64,000 nucleotides of DNA. Source: Coniella vitis (Eukaryota > Ascomycota > Sordariomycetes > Diaporthales > Schizoparmaceae). Location of the stretch: positions 2,790,001-2,854,000 of the forward strand of contig WUJK01000004.1 in NCBI GenBank assembly GCA_011317545.1, written 5' to 3'. Both the position numbers and the translations under genes were made by a program. Under the pieces are notes generated by a model that made no database searches, was not told where the DNA came from, and worked only from the letters and a program-made list of their open reading frames with translations. Of the stretch, positions 23,268 to 36,511 are shown piece by piece (the first letter of the stretch is position 1; every line of letters begins with the position of its first letter).

Positions 23268-24765
23268 CCGTAAACGGCGAGACAAGAACTCAAGCGACAC
23301 GATATGTCGGGTCACTTTCCAGCCAGAACCCCTCCGCCAGACACTTTTGAGGTTCTACGGCCTGTGCATACCTCCCATGTACACGGTACAGGTACAGTTC
23401 ATGCATGCAGACTGACCATGTACTCACAGGACGGATGATGACACGCTTCTCGCTCGGGACGTTCAAACAAGTAGCGGGCCTGCTACTATGTAATTGTGCA
23501 CGCCCTTTCGTTCCCATTACAAGTATGCCTTACCACAGCTAAATGCTCGTTTCCTCGCCGTCGAACAGAACTGCTTCACTCAAAGATACGTAGTGCATAT
23601 GCATGCTGCACGGGTGGGAACCGGCTGCCGTAGCACTCGACTCCACTGCAGCCACAGACAGAAGACAAGGGGGCCACTCGCTGCCCCTAGGATACCACTG
23701 CTGCTTATTGAACGGCTTGTTACTGCCACTGTGGTGGTGAAAGAGGAGGAGGGGGGAAAGACAAGGACGAGGACGAGGACGAGGACTGGGATAGCGACAG
23801 CGGCGGACGGCAACGGCAACGGCAACAGTAGCACTTACAAGAAGAGAAAGGGACCGTGCAAAGCCATCGTGGTGGAGGTGATGGTAAACCTGGTGTTGCT
23901 GCTGTGTTTTGTGGGTCGAGTCGTCGTTCGCCCAGCCTAGCCTGCCAGGCTGCGTCCGTCTTGGTGGTGAAGCAAAGCGGCTCCGCTCCACCTTCATATG
24001 TCTCTCGTCTGCTTCGTTGACAAAGTACGGGATCTGGGAAATCGATCCAGCCCTGCGCTGCTTCTGCTACAATGGCGGCTGCGGCTGCGGCTGCGGCTGC
24101 TGCTGCTGCTTCGACTACTGCTGGATGGCGGCTCCAAACTCCCTACTGCTAGGGCAGTCCTCGATGTTCGCCGCGGCCGCTTGCCAGGCCTTTCTCTCGG
24201 TCTAAAACGCATCAGCAAAAGACTAAGGGTGGAGACCCCTTCCTGCACAGTGGATCTTGCTGTGCACGCGAAGGTGGGCTGGTTCCACTTGCGGTGCACG
24301 AGTAGGACTGGAGACCATTTGGGCCGGACAGATGAGGGCCTTATTTTATTGCGGTACGTACTGGACACAGTACATGGTCGAGACTGGCTGACTGGTGGAC
24401 TGGTGAACAGGCCGATGAAGAACAGGAACAGGCGGGACATTGGACTGCAACCCCTTCTACCACTGCCATTGTTCGTGCTATGTACTATTACTATGACAGT
24501 AGATCTGTTGTGGCTATACATAGTACATAGTAGTACACATCCCCGTGCTGGCTATTTCATACTTTTGCCGTTAACTCAATTTGCTGGCTGTGCCGAGCTG
24601 GACATACATAACCTTGTCCTTTGCGCGGTGCATAGTAGCACTGTGGGTTGCAATTCTGGAATCCTACACGACGTACTATGCATATACATAGTAGCGAACT
24701 AACTACAGTACCATACACTGCAGTTCGTCTCGCATCGCATGGGCCATTTGGCTCTGAATGTGGCG

Positions 24766-24786
24766 CACACACACACACACACACAC
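24766..24786. repeat. CA dinucleotide repeat
   Basis: About ten CA units; an ordinary microsatellite. Confidence 0.9.
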
Positions 24787-25239
24787 CACTTTACGAACAC
24801 CATGTACATAGCCTGCACGGTGGCTGAATGGACAGCAGCACGACAGGGTTAAAACCTCCGGGAAAGCGTGTGTGCGCGCCTCGAGGGCAATAAAGCACCC
24901 TCCCGCCCAAAGGGAAAAACCGTTGGAGCCAGTACTGAGGCGTCTATTTCCCCATTAGGGACCAGTCGTAGTCACATTCACTCAGCTAGTCAGCCATCCC
25001 GTCAGTCAAGAGAAGGTCACTCTGTCAAGTACGACACGCCGGCAGGTGACCCTACTTCATTAAACCATAGCCCTGTTCCTTCAAGAAGAAGAATACTTGA
25101 TCCTGAATAAACATTTGCGAGCATGGTATACTAGCGAATCAAAAAAGCTCCCATGGGAAGCTCGTTACGCCTCATAAAGTTTAAAGAAAAAATAATACAT
25201 GTACACAGGCCCTCCGGAAAGAGGCCTGACTCGCGTACT

Positions 25240-25252
25240 CCCCCCCCCCCCC
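25240..25252. repeat. C13 homopolymer
   Basis: Uninterrupted run of C. Similar runs of 10 or more C or G occur near 26550-26570, 31804-31816, 32620, 40255-40269, 50120 and 63400. Confidence 0.85.
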
Positions 25253-28200
25253 ACCCAAGCCGGCAGGCCGGGTCCTTTTCCCAAAACCACACGAGGCTAA
25301 CAATATCCCGTGGGAAAACGGTAAGTGGAGGGAAGGCTAACAAGAATAATGTTCCTCTCAAAGAAGAAGAAAGCAAAAAGAAGCCCATTTCCAGCTTGGT
25401 GAACCACTGCTCCCGATACCTATTGACGCATTCATGCATCATGAGTGCGTTTGTCGGGTCATTTTGTTTTGTTCTTTTGTTATGGTTCGCTACCCAATTG
25501 ACTGATGCTAACTACCATGATACTCTTTTGCCCAATGGCATGTCCTCTTTTCTTCCGTCCCTTTTGCTTCACCAGCCTGGCCCGTCTTCACATGCCTGCC
25601 CAGGTATTTACTGGCTTGCCACGTCTGGTCTTTCATCTTTTCTTTTTTTTCTTGCCATTGCTAGACACTGCCATGTACATAGTGTAGATAGAATCTCGAT
25701 GAGGTGGTCCTACTAGTAGCATAACTGCATACACCTACTTTATTTGTGGATGCTGAGTGAACGATGACGACGGGCTTGCCCTGTTCCGTTCCGGCCGTTT
25801 CAACTAGCTTAAGTACTTGCTTGCCTGCGCGTCCGCCCCGAATCCGGATCGTCCTATTACTCGGCCTTACTTGGTCTTACTCGCTGTGGCTGGTGGTCCT
25901 TGGGAGCCCTTTTCTCTCTTCGAGTTCCCGGGAAAATAAGGAACCACAACCGCCTCCCAGGAAACTGGGAATATTCTGTGCAGTATCCATGATTTATACT
26001 TTCCTGCATAGTGCTTATTAGCATCGCATTGCTTGTCAGTTCCTCCTCCTTCTTTTTTTTTGTGGTTATTTCTTGGTCAAACTCTTTTCTTCCCCTGCAT
26101 ATTTCAAAGAAAATGTATCCTGCAATTATTATGTACATAGTATTATGACGGGTGGTGGACCAAAGTACCAGTTGATGTAAGGCTCGAAATTGTGTGCGTG
26201 ATAGGTGCGCTACTTTATGTGAACGGCCAAATACGGAAAAGTCAACGGGTGCGCCAACAAAAGAATGAATCAAGCAATATCGATTCATCAATCAATTACT
26301 CTATCCCTTCTGCCTTAGCAGCTGCCATCTGCACCGCCCCACCATCGTCCAGGCACGACCCTGCGTACATGATACATAGTACATATGTGGTATACGTGCA
26401 GCAGCTTTGCCGCAGCGAGAAAAGGTTGCAAAGAAGAGAAGCAAAACGATTGGATCGTCTTTTCTCTCAAAAGCCCGTGTTACTATGGACTTTCTTTCAA
26501 CTCATACAAAGGTACATATGTGCAGGTCTGTGAAAAAGCGGATTCTCCTCCCCCCCCGGGCCCCCCCCCCAAAAATCCTGCTGCAGACCTGCGGAATATA
26601 GTACATAATAAGTAGTTTGCTTTTTGCGAGGTAGCATTGGGCTTTAACAGCGTGTGGGGTCTTCTCTTTTTCGCAAAATGTAACGCGGGTCGCTTGGGCT
26701 GGTGGGGGGCATGGCTGGGCAGGCTGGCGGCTGGCAACGCAGCAATCCAGGATGGGATGGGTCTTCACTTTTTGAGCGGGGCCGCGATCGGCATGGATGG
26801 CTAGTCGGCTTACTTGCATCACATGTACAGAGGGTCCTGGCGGCGCTCGCCCAGGCGTGGTGTGTGTGCACAACTGCAGTTGTGGAAGAGGTACGCCGGT
26901 TGCCCTGTCAGGCCTGTTTTGCGCCCTCTTTCCACAACGGCGCGACTCATTACGGGCTGCCGGCGCGGTGTTGCCGCACATGGCAAAGCCGAGCCCAAAG
27001 ACATACATTACATAGAGAGGTACCCAGGTATGCAGTAGTAAGAAACGCTGCATTGGTCTGATGGTGAAAACGAGATCGTGGCCTGTATTGAAGCACACAC
27101 AGGCTCTGGACACGGCTTCTCTAACGCGCTACGAGCTCACGCATCATCCTATGTACTTCTACAGAGTGGGATGCTATGATGGATGGTGCTGCTCCACTCC
27201 GCCTAGGCCAGAGCATGGCCCAGTGTCATTTTCGGCCCTGAACACACCAACTTGTGTACATAGTAGGTTGATGCAATTGTGGACACGCATCTGTACGGGA
27301 GAAACAGGACCGGTTCGTCAGTCACACCCAAGCGTGGAGTAAAGTGGACACGGGAAACCACAGACCTACGTATGGCAGCACCGCAAATGGCACTGCTCAC
27401 GCACTGCTCACCCGAGGCCCGAGGACGTGGAGTTGGTTGTGTGTAGGAAATAGCGATCACTCTGCCTCCTCCAGGCAAAGAAAAGGTGGGCTTTGGGATC
27501 CGTACTCCGTACAACGCGACATTGAAGATGGCCCCGACAGCGAAAATGCGCCATGTACATGGCAGCTGTCTTCCGCAATTCCCAGCGACGAAATTTCGCC
27601 GGGTCCAGCCTGCCTAGGTACCCATCATAGATGCACTAGGAGCGGAGGTTTGAAACTGCGCCGCTGGACCATGTCTACATGCCATGAGTATTGCTTGCTG
27701 AGGGCGGAGCTCGCCGCAGAAGCTTGTTGCTTTCTATCGAGTGGAAGGAGCAAGTGGCACGGTAGGGGCAGACACCTCGAGCTCGTTCAACTCTGGTAGC
27801 CATATATGCAGTATTCTGGCAAGAACATCTCGAAAGTCGGCGCGGAGTGTCCTATATCGGATGCAGGCCCGGCATGGAATGGTGCAATGGTCGGATGGCC
27901 ATTCGCAGTAAGCCATGCATGGCGTGAAGATGGCAGCTGGGCACAAGAGGCTTGACAGCGGTCTGCATTGATCAGGGTACTACATAGGTATGTACTCACC
28001 TCGCAAGAATATACATAGTAGTTGCAGTCCTCCAGTACATTTGGCGCGAGGCAACCAGACGGATCTCGGATCTGGGATCTCACACCCTCAAGTGGATACG
28101 CCGCCATGGGCCTCCCAATCATTGACTAAGATGCACTTTGGCTGCGGGCTTCCTTGATACTGTCTGTGGTTGGCCCAGTTTTGGCAGTCTAGTGAGCATC

Positions 28201-28545
28201 TGCCCCAGCCATCATTCTGCACCGCCGTCATTGTCGTGCCTTTTTGAGCACCCTATACCTGCTCGTCAACAGCTGCGCCGCAGATCCAGATCGTCGTGCT
28301 CGCCTACTATGATTGCCCACCTGCAGTGGCCGGCGCAGACTTGCTCTGCCGTCTGCAGGAATCGACGGCAACTGCGTCATCGCGTGTGGTCGAACTGGAT
28401 GGAAGACATAGTATAGGACTCACCATGTACACAGACGCAGGGAGGTTTGGAGGATGTGCGCGCGTGCATATAGTACTGTAGTATTCTGTGCGTTTTGCTT
28501 CAGCGCCAGATGATTGCCTGCCGTGCTATTCGCCTGCCTCTAGTT

Positions 28546-28561
28546 TACTATGTACATAGTA
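28546..28561. repeat. Perfect 16-bp palindrome TACTATGTACATAGTA
   Basis: The word is identical to its reverse complement. Half-sites (TACTATGTA or TACATAGTA) recur many times in the window, most densely between 22.9 and 32 kb, and this copy directly abuts the octamer array. It may be a dispersed short element or a binding site; the function is unknown. Confidence 0.8.
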
Positions 28562-28564
28562 TAG

Positions 28565-28628
28565 CAGCAGGGCAGCAGGGCAGCAGGGCAGCAGGGCAGC
28601 AGGGCAGCAGGGCAGCAGGGCAGCAGGG
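28565..28628. repeat. Tandem octamer array, CAGCAGGG x 8
   Basis: Eight perfect head-to-tail copies of CAGCAGGG. They abut the perfect TACTATGTACATAGTA palindrome, from which they are separated by only three bases. Confidence 0.92.
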
Positions 28629-31600
28629 GTTGAGGGTTGATCTGGGGAAGGAAGGGGCCACCTGCTGGCAACTGCTTCTGTCCAGTTCATGCGAACACCT
28701 TTTTTGTCCCCCTTCTTTTCCTTCCTGTCACACACTAAAAGCGCCTACGGCTTGCAGCCCTGACCAAGTGCCGTGCATGTCGTCTGACTTGGGAAGTGCG
28801 TACACAGTAAGTACAGTAGAACCGGAGGGGCCGTTTTCAATATCACCAAAGACCGCTTCTGAGGATGCGAAACGCTCCACTAGACGGTGCGCCACACCAA
28901 AATTCCGGGTTTCTGCTAAAGTGCGGAACGAGGCAAGCATTTGATGATGATGAGCAAAACAGCTTCCACGAATAACAAGTGCGGAGTATCTGGGTACTTG
29001 GCAGCTGGTACGTATACTATGTACATAACCTAGTAGCGTACTCAGGTAGGAAGCTGATCCGTGCTTGGCCGGCCAATTTTCAGGGTCCTGTGGGCCAGGG
29101 CCAGCACTTGGCACGCGTGCGGGCACTTCAGGCTTCAGATTGGGGGAAGGCACATTGGACGCATCCCCGCCGTTTCTTGATCGGGCCTCGTCAGCTCAGC
29201 CACACACAGCATTCAAGCGTTCATTATTGCTTTCTATTTCCAGTTGAGTCATTGCCCGCAAAGCATCGCCTTCTTGACTCACGCTTCGCTTCATCACCTT
29301 TGTTGTCGCTGGCAGTGCCATTCTCACAACCACCGTCGCCTTCAGTGCTGGACAGGAAACAAGCCGAGCGGTAGAGTGGATGGAGCTGGACTGGGTTGGG
29401 CCCGTTCGCGAATGCAAGCCTCGGAGCAACGGCTACCATACCCTACCGTTGAACAAAGAGCCACGGTTCTTCTGAACTTGTCATCTTGTTCCATTTCCCA
29501 GCTTCGCCCCTTGAGGGGATTGCGATTCTGTTGACTTCTTTGGCTGCTTGGCAGATGCGCATGCAGTCAGGTTCAAGGCACGCTTCTTGGTGAAACAAAA
29601 ATTCAAGAGTCCCTAAACGCCCGTCACCCATTTCGTTCCAGATTCGCCATAACTCCTCACACAGGCATACCATCTCTTGGGCATATTATGTACAAAACTG
29701 GAGGGATATACTATGTAGGAAATGGGGCCGCTCTTACCATCACGGCCATGCCGGCCTGGCGCGTGTCGAGAATCGAAGCGAAGCGCTCTCTGACGCCAGC
29801 TGTCACGCATGCTGATGGTGTCCTGGCATCTTCCCAGCTCTGGTGTTCTTGGTGCTGCAGGGCACTGACGGGTCTCGCTCAATAGCTCAAACTCTGGTTG
29901 GTCCACAAGCTCTGGGTTGGACAAGCACAGCGCCGGGGTTTGTCTGAATCGTTCAACAGCCCTGTCCCTGAACTAATCTTATGTCCGTTTTCTTACTGCA
30001 AACACGACATGGAAGCTTGGGACGGATGCAGCCGACTCATACTATGTATAAAGCCATTGCTGACTCGATGTGAACCTTGCTACCATGAGGCTTGGCTGAT
30101 TCGAAGACCGCGAAACCCAAGCGCTGCTGCATCTTTGACAGTGGCTGCTAAAACTTTACCGACCGCACGGCAACTCTTTTTAAGTCAGAGAGGGAGCAGA
30201 CTGCGCATCTACCTGCCCCAAGACATAAATACAATGGCCGTTACAGACTTTCGCGGTGCCTTGGCTACCCACGCAATGTGAAGCAAAAGGACCCCTAGCT
30301 TCAGTGGAGCTCGTCATCACGACCGCACTGACAAACGAGGCGAGCAGACACGCCCTTGTGGGCCTTCAATTCCGTGCAGCCGACGGCCAACGAACTGTCT
30401 AACCCAGGTACAAAACACCTAGGTCAGTTTTGCAGCGATCTCGAAGGCCAAGAAGCTGGGCCAAAATCAACCCACACGCCAGCTCGTCCGAAGCAGTGAT
30501 ATCGTGAATCGCACCGCGTATTGATTCAGGGCATGCCACAATGATGGAGACCAAATTGCACAGACCGTTTCCGATACCCGCTGGGCATGCCTTTGTAGCG
30601 CCAACACTACTGTATACCGCCCTCACAACCAGCTTGGGCTCCGCCTGGTCCACGAGCAGCCTCGTCAGCCAAGGCTGCATCCGATCGGCCCGACTGAAGA
30701 GGAAGCTCGAGCTCTGGACGGCACTTACACGCACTTCGTTGTTACAGGTCATTGGCTCTTTGTTGCGTCACTAGTGCCGCTATTGCCACCACTAAGCCAG
30801 CCTCGTCCGCAGACCAATGTGTGCTTCTGGAGCACATGGTAAACACATACGTACACTGATACAGTTCCTGATTACTTATTACCTATGCTACTACGCTATT
30901 GGATTCGACAAACATCTCACGGACACATGCTGCAACATCACTCCGGGAACTACTATGTGGATCGAGAGCCATAACGGCGGGAAAGCTTTCCCTGCATTTC
31001 ACCACCGTTGCATGCCTGCATGCCTACCCGGGAGGAAAGGACAAAAGAATGCTTGCACTACTGTATACAACCACAGTAGTAGATTCGTGGAAAGCGGCAG
31101 ATGCCCGAGCGGCAGCTGGTCAAACCGTCTCGAACCAAAGCAATAACCTTTTGGGATGGAAAACAAAGAATCCCTCTCGTGGTTACTGGCCAGGTTGTAT
31201 TTTGTTTGGAGACCTGCATGGTCCTGCGCAGAGGTCAAGGTCTCGTGACTGAGCCGATCGATACACATATGGCTGCGTGCGTGCGATGGGTGTCTCCGCT
31301 GTTGCTCTTTGCATGTGAAGGGAAAGGGGGCCTGCGAGGGTTCAGGCTTCGCTTGGCGCGGTTCGCTCAAAGGTGCCTGTACACACATGGTACGCACTAT
31401 GTAGTTGCGTACCTTGCGTACCTACCTAGGTACTTCACTTGTGTGTGCTGTCTGGACACATCTGGACCCCGCGAGGGGGTGAACCCGAATTCTAGGCCCA
31501 TGTGGTCTATGCGTCTCGTCGCAGCCGTTGGTCGGTCGGCAGGTTTGGCCTTGGCTGGCTGGACTGGACTGGAGTCGGTCGTTCACTCGGCACAACTTTA

Positions 31601-34600
31601 TTACACCTTTTGCAGAATTTCTGGACCAAGCATGTGCATAGCGTCACGGATTGGACGACGAGGCAGTTCTTCTAGTCAGGGGCAGAGAAGTTATGGCGTC
31701 TAGAAGCCTTTTTGCGTCGACTTTTTCCATCTTTACTAGGTTGTCAATTGGTCAAGGTTGGAGAGGAGGGGCATAGGGGGAGTGCACTACTTGGTGAATC
31801 GGTGGGGGGGGGGGGGAAAGGCCCTGGAACGTAATGTCCTCTGTTGCCTTGAGATTCCTATGAGAAGCACTCCTCCTCACCCTTATTCATCATGGCCCTT
31901 TCACATACATAGTACTGGAACAGAAGACGGACTCGGCTCACTGCAGCAAGAACCGCCGTATATCCGGCTCTTAGCTGCTACAATGATGGGACAGCGAAGC
32001 CGGAAAAATCCGGGCGTATTTGAATATGTCATTTCAGATGCGAGGATGGCAGCCGACGCATATACACATGTACGCACTGCTCATACTTACCCACCACTTT
32101 GGACCTTCTAGTCAGTGAGCAGCAAGGCATGGTTCGCCATCTGTGAAAAGCCATTGCTTTACGTAGCCTGCTTTGAAATACTTTCTGCTTTCTGCGGACC
32201 TTGGCAGGCCCATCCAGGCAAGAGAGGCTTTGAGATTTAGCGAGCGCAGGGAAACGCCCATCGAGAAATGAGATGTCATATTCTTTTGCGGCGGGGAGGA
32301 AGTGGGATGGACATACTATATTGAGGGGGTGCCACAAACCAATCATGCCCCCTCCCCAATGTAAATTGCTCCGCGTGGGGGTTACAGCCGCCATCGTGCC
32401 TCGTACCGTATGGACAGCTTGTTCACGGGGACAACCGCCCGTTACCTCCGTGTAGGTTGCCAATGCCCAATTGCTAGCGTGTCGCGGATGAAGGTGGTGG
32501 GTATAGAGGTGCGCGGGGGTCTTGTACTGTACATTGCCTGTACTATGTCGCTTTCCCAACGGAGGGAAATCACAGGATGATGAGAGGGGCAATGGGAAAG
32601 GTTTGGCTCTCTCTGCCCCCCCCCCCAGCGATTGTTGATCTTTTGTCTCGTGTGTTTTTGCGCCTCTACTTTTGCTTTCATAGTACTGAGTTTCAATTTT
32701 TTTGGCCGTACCCACGCTCATCTTTTCCCGACTTGAAAATGGGAAGACGAGAGGTTGCAGAGTTACGCGGGTCTCTTTTGGCTTGCGGGGAAGATCAATT
32801 TGCCGCTGAATGGGGTTGTGTATTGTAAGCAAACGGCTTCATTGCCACGCTTGTTTTGGTTACCCACTTTTTGCTTTTGCTCTTTTGCTTGTTGATTTGT
32901 TGCAAGTGTTGTACCGTTGCTTTCTTCGCCGCTTGATCAACATTAGTCCCCACGCTCATGCTGACCCCGTGGCTTGCGGGTTGCACATTTTGGGACACTA
33001 TGTAATGCAGCTGGGCAGGGAGTCTGTCGTGTGCTGTGTGGCGTCACTGGGGTTCGTGGTGGAGGGGCCGAACGGCGTCGCGGCCGCGGGGTGGGGGGCC
33101 GGGGAGAGGCCCCGATTTGAATCGTATTTTGAGAGGAAGAGGACACAAGTACTGTATGTGTATTGTCTAAAGGTGTAGGAGAGGAGGCGCAAGTCGGTCG
33201 TGGAGCTTCCTGTACTTTGTAGTACATGGTGGTGCAGAGGATTGCGGTCATGTCAAGACCCGGCGAAGAGCTTGGCCCATCTGTTGGCTGGTTGGTCGAT
33301 CGGCTGCTACGAGTAGGTCAAGACGACCCTAACTATCGGTCGGCATCCTGATCTCCCGTTGCATTTCGGAGCCGGTCGTTCAAGTCGTTTCTGGGAATTT
33401 GAATGTGGCTCTTTTGGTGTGTGCGAGTCTCAGCCTGTTGTTGAGTTGAGGCTAAGGAGTAGCACGTCTTTCGCAGCCATAACTCAGGTAAAAGAGAGAA
33501 AGGAAGAAAGGCTGCCATATGTGAGGGATGCAGCCTCGCTATATACATGGGCTGAGACTTGCTCTTATCTCTTGTAGGAACGACAAATCTCAGCGAAACA
33601 CAAGGCGCTTGCGCTTGTCCTTGATCCACACTTGTAGCAAGACAATCCAGGAATGAAGATAATGAAACTGATGAGGCAGGTGAGCCCAGCTCTATCGCTC
33701 TCACTATCTCTTTATCGGCTCCCCCTGCAAGGCAAACGACTAGGGAGACTCGACTGATTCGAGGACGGCCACGGGATGCGCAATCTTGATAACAACCATG
33801 AAAGTCATTGTTGTCCTTTAGGGATGTGCTCTGGGTCAGATCGAACAATCTACCGGCCCTTTTCTTTTTTTGCTTTTCCCCACAGCTTAGGAGCCTCTCT
33901 GGAGGTTGGTGCTGGTGAGATCGACCACTTTCGGCAAGCATGGAAGCACAGAGTAGGTGCTTGGTGATTGACTCTTGACATCAAAAGGCAACATAATGTC
34001 GAATGTAAATGACAGTGTCCTATAACAAGGTAGATATGATTAGCACATCTCATATCAGGAACGATAATGGCTTGCATGAAGTGCTTTTGCTGGTAATGAA
34101 GTGTAAGCTGTAGTATATCTATATCTTGCAGCTTGCTGGTAGCATAGAGAATTATGTATCAATGACAGACGCCATGAACAGCATCAAGCAAACTTCACCG
34201 GCTTAAGGGCACGGTATTGTTGTTCATTGAGGTGACTTTTGAGGAGTTAAGTTCAGTGGGCTGCTTGCGAATGGCTGTGCCTAGAGGAGAGGCAGAACGT
34301 ATATACATTCTGCAAAGGCATCCTTATCTTTGGTGATGCCCGCGGAGATGTCAATTCCCCAGACCGTCAAAACCATGTTCGACAAGCTATCAAGCCAATT
34401 AAACTTACTCATGCACTATGATAAGGCTGAAGGAAGCCTTGGGATTTCCGTTTTGCGCATCCTCATCTGCCAGTGGGAGGCCAGGCTTACCTTGACGTGA
34501 CTGATAAAGCAGGCCGACCACCTGCCCTTTTGTTCCTTCCATGTGCCTTGCTATGTCTGTTTTTCGTTTGCGTCTCTGTGCAGAAGATTGGACGTTGACC

Positions 34601-35905
34601 GCGTTTTGATACAGCCAGCCATACGTTACAGCATGCGGTGCCTCGTCGGTAGCCGGGTGATTGGGTTTCTGGCCGTGTCGTTATCAGTTGCGCAAATGAC
34701 GAATTGCTTCTGAGATGGTGATGCCATTTGGACCCTTCGTAGCGTCGACAGCCCACCACAAAAGACGCAAAACCAATATTACACCTTGCCTTCCTTTCCT
34801 TTTTTTCTCTTCCCGTGCTTTGTTTTCGTCTCGGTTTCGTTTCTTCTTCTCTGTCTTTCCGTCTTGATCTTTGAACGTATTGGTGGCAGACCTAGGCCGA
34901 GCGCGGATCAGCGTCACTTACGCAGCTTCGGAGACGGTGCTGGCAACCATAAACATAAAGGACTTGAGGCACCTGAAAACTGTTACAATGTCAGCAGACC
35001 GACCCGGCATTCTTTTCCAACAAAAGCAGAGAATGAGACGGCTTGCACAAGGAAAATAAAAGGGCTTGATCTAACAAGGCCTGAAGATCCACTGGGGGAC
35101 GACCGAGTCGAGGATGACACAATTTTGCTGGAAGCTTGACAAGCCTTCGAGATCGCGTGCCACCCGCCGGAGGGATGAGAGGCAAGCAGCCTCTGTGGTG
35201 GGCGAGGAAGGCGCGAGGATAACACGGAATAGCTGGTTCCTGCCGTCTTAAGCAGAGCCCAATAATGGTTTCAACGTCTACTAACTAGGTACCCGGGAAG
35301 GTAGCAGGGAGGTGCCTCGTGTACTCACCGACACAGGTAGCGAGCTGTTGTTCGTGTCAACTTTGAAGCCATCGCCGCCAAGACCATCGACATGTCTATG
35401 TTTTCGAACAACAAGAGCCTAACGAATCATGAACTCCCTCGAAGGATGTTTTGTTGAATAGAAAGTTCAAGCTATCGAACGACTTCTGGGACCGCGTTAC
35501 GTCGAGATAGGATCTGCCGCCCCCATTTCTTGCCCTTTGTCTGGATGCATGTGCATCGACCGTCGAGGATAGTGTTCCAGCGTCCCGCGCGGACAGTCTC
35601 GGAACTGCACACGACGAGCCCCATGAAGGCGTCTTCAATGCTCTGGTGGGCCGCTTCACGTCTGCAACGAATCGCTGCAGAAACACCCCGGTCTTGCTAC
35701 TGCAGCACCACTCTCAAACTGTCCGCTCTCGAAGCCTCACATGCAGTATGCGACGCGCCATGCCCGACGAACGGCGCCGACTCCTGTTACGACGAGAGCA
35801 TTCTTGTCCTGCTGCTTTATGTATGTTGAACAACACGCAGCGTTGCACACAATACGGCCACTCACATACCGTCCTCTTCCCGATCCGCGATCCGTTCCGT
35901 TCGCC

Positions 35906-36511
35906 ATGATGACCACCAGCGAGAGCGGCAGCGGCAACACAAGCTTTCATACATGTGATGGGTCGACATCAGTCGCGATAGGGATTCTTTCTGGCATAGG
36001 ACTGGCTGTATTGTTGATCCTTGCCGTTGCAAAGCGATGGGTCCGACGCAACCAAGCTGCCAATACAACCCAGGAAACAGCCGCTTTGGATAGCGATGTA
36101 GCCTGCGACCACGCAGTTGAGGTTGTGAACAGAAGAAAGGAGGACGTCCTGTCTGCAGGTACCGCGCCCAGACTCAACCTCGTCCAATTCGAAGGTGTCG
36201 TATCGGACGCATCGACTCCTAGAAAACCTACCCTTGCTTCTCGAAGTACAGACAAGATGAGTGAAGCGACAGGGGCAGAGTGGCGTTCTGGGCTTGAGAG
36301 CCCTTTGACACCCAGGATGTCACGGACACAAACAATGTTGGGATCGAGAAACGAGCACAGTTCACAAGCCACACTATCTGGCAATCTGCAACGTCCAGCT
36401 GGAATCGCACCGAACCATGGATTGGGTGAACGAGCATGGCACAGACGGAAATTGTCTGCTCTTTTCCCGCCGGATGGGGGCAGACAAGGGATCGTTCAGA
36501 GGAGTGAATAG
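35906..36511 (+). CDS. Uncharacterised single-pass membrane protein
   Basis: Open frame of 201 residues from the MMTTSESGSG start. A short Ser/Gly/Thr-rich N-terminus is followed by one clear hydrophobic helix (about 22-42, ending LLILAVAKRW) with basic residues on its C-terminal side. The remaining 155 residues are polar and Ser/Thr/Arg-rich. This arrangement (short outside, one helix, disordered cytosolic tail) is frequent among fungal lineage-specific proteins, some of them Wsc- or Mid2-like, but no Cys-rich sensor domain is present. An in-frame Met further upstream would add 55 unconvincing residues. I do not recognise the family; the gene is plausible but unproven. Confidence 0.5.
   Translation: MMTTSESGSGNTSFHTCDGSTSVAIGILSGIGLAVLLILAVAKRWVRRNQAANTTQETAALDSDVACDHAVEVVNRRKEDVLSAGTAPRLNLVQFEGVVSDASTPRKPTLASRSTDKMSEATGAEWRSGLESPLTPRMSRTQTMLGSRNEHSSQATLSGNLQRPAGIAPNHGLGERAWHRRKLSALFPPDGGRQGIVQRSE

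Larger units (their letters stand above)
22529..35905. other. 13 kb gene-poor region upstream of areA
   Basis: No reading frame here shows a family motif or a convincing splice pattern, on either strand. The first 1-2 kb probably form the areA leader and promoter. The rest is rich in simple repeats, G/C and A homopolymers and copies of TACTATGTA or TACATAGTA. It is not strongly AT-rich, so it does not look like a heavily RIP-mutated transposon block. Long non-coding RNA or fast-evolving small genes may hide here; I cannot see them. Confidence 0.5.

Noticed and set aside
28565..28628. Regular tandem repeats considered as a CRISPR-like array
   Set aside because: The units are 8 bp with no spacers, in a eukaryotic genome; a simple satellite.
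31091..31142. tRNA-like segment (GCAGATGCCCGAGCGGC ... TCTCGAACC)
   Set aside because: It resembles the start of a Ser/Leu tRNA D-arm, but no consistent acceptor, anticodon or T-stem pairing could be drawn.
32029..32832. A 267-codon minus-strand frame in the gene-poor region
   Set aside because: No recognisable domain, odd composition and homopolymer-encoded stretches; no splice pattern or paralog hint.
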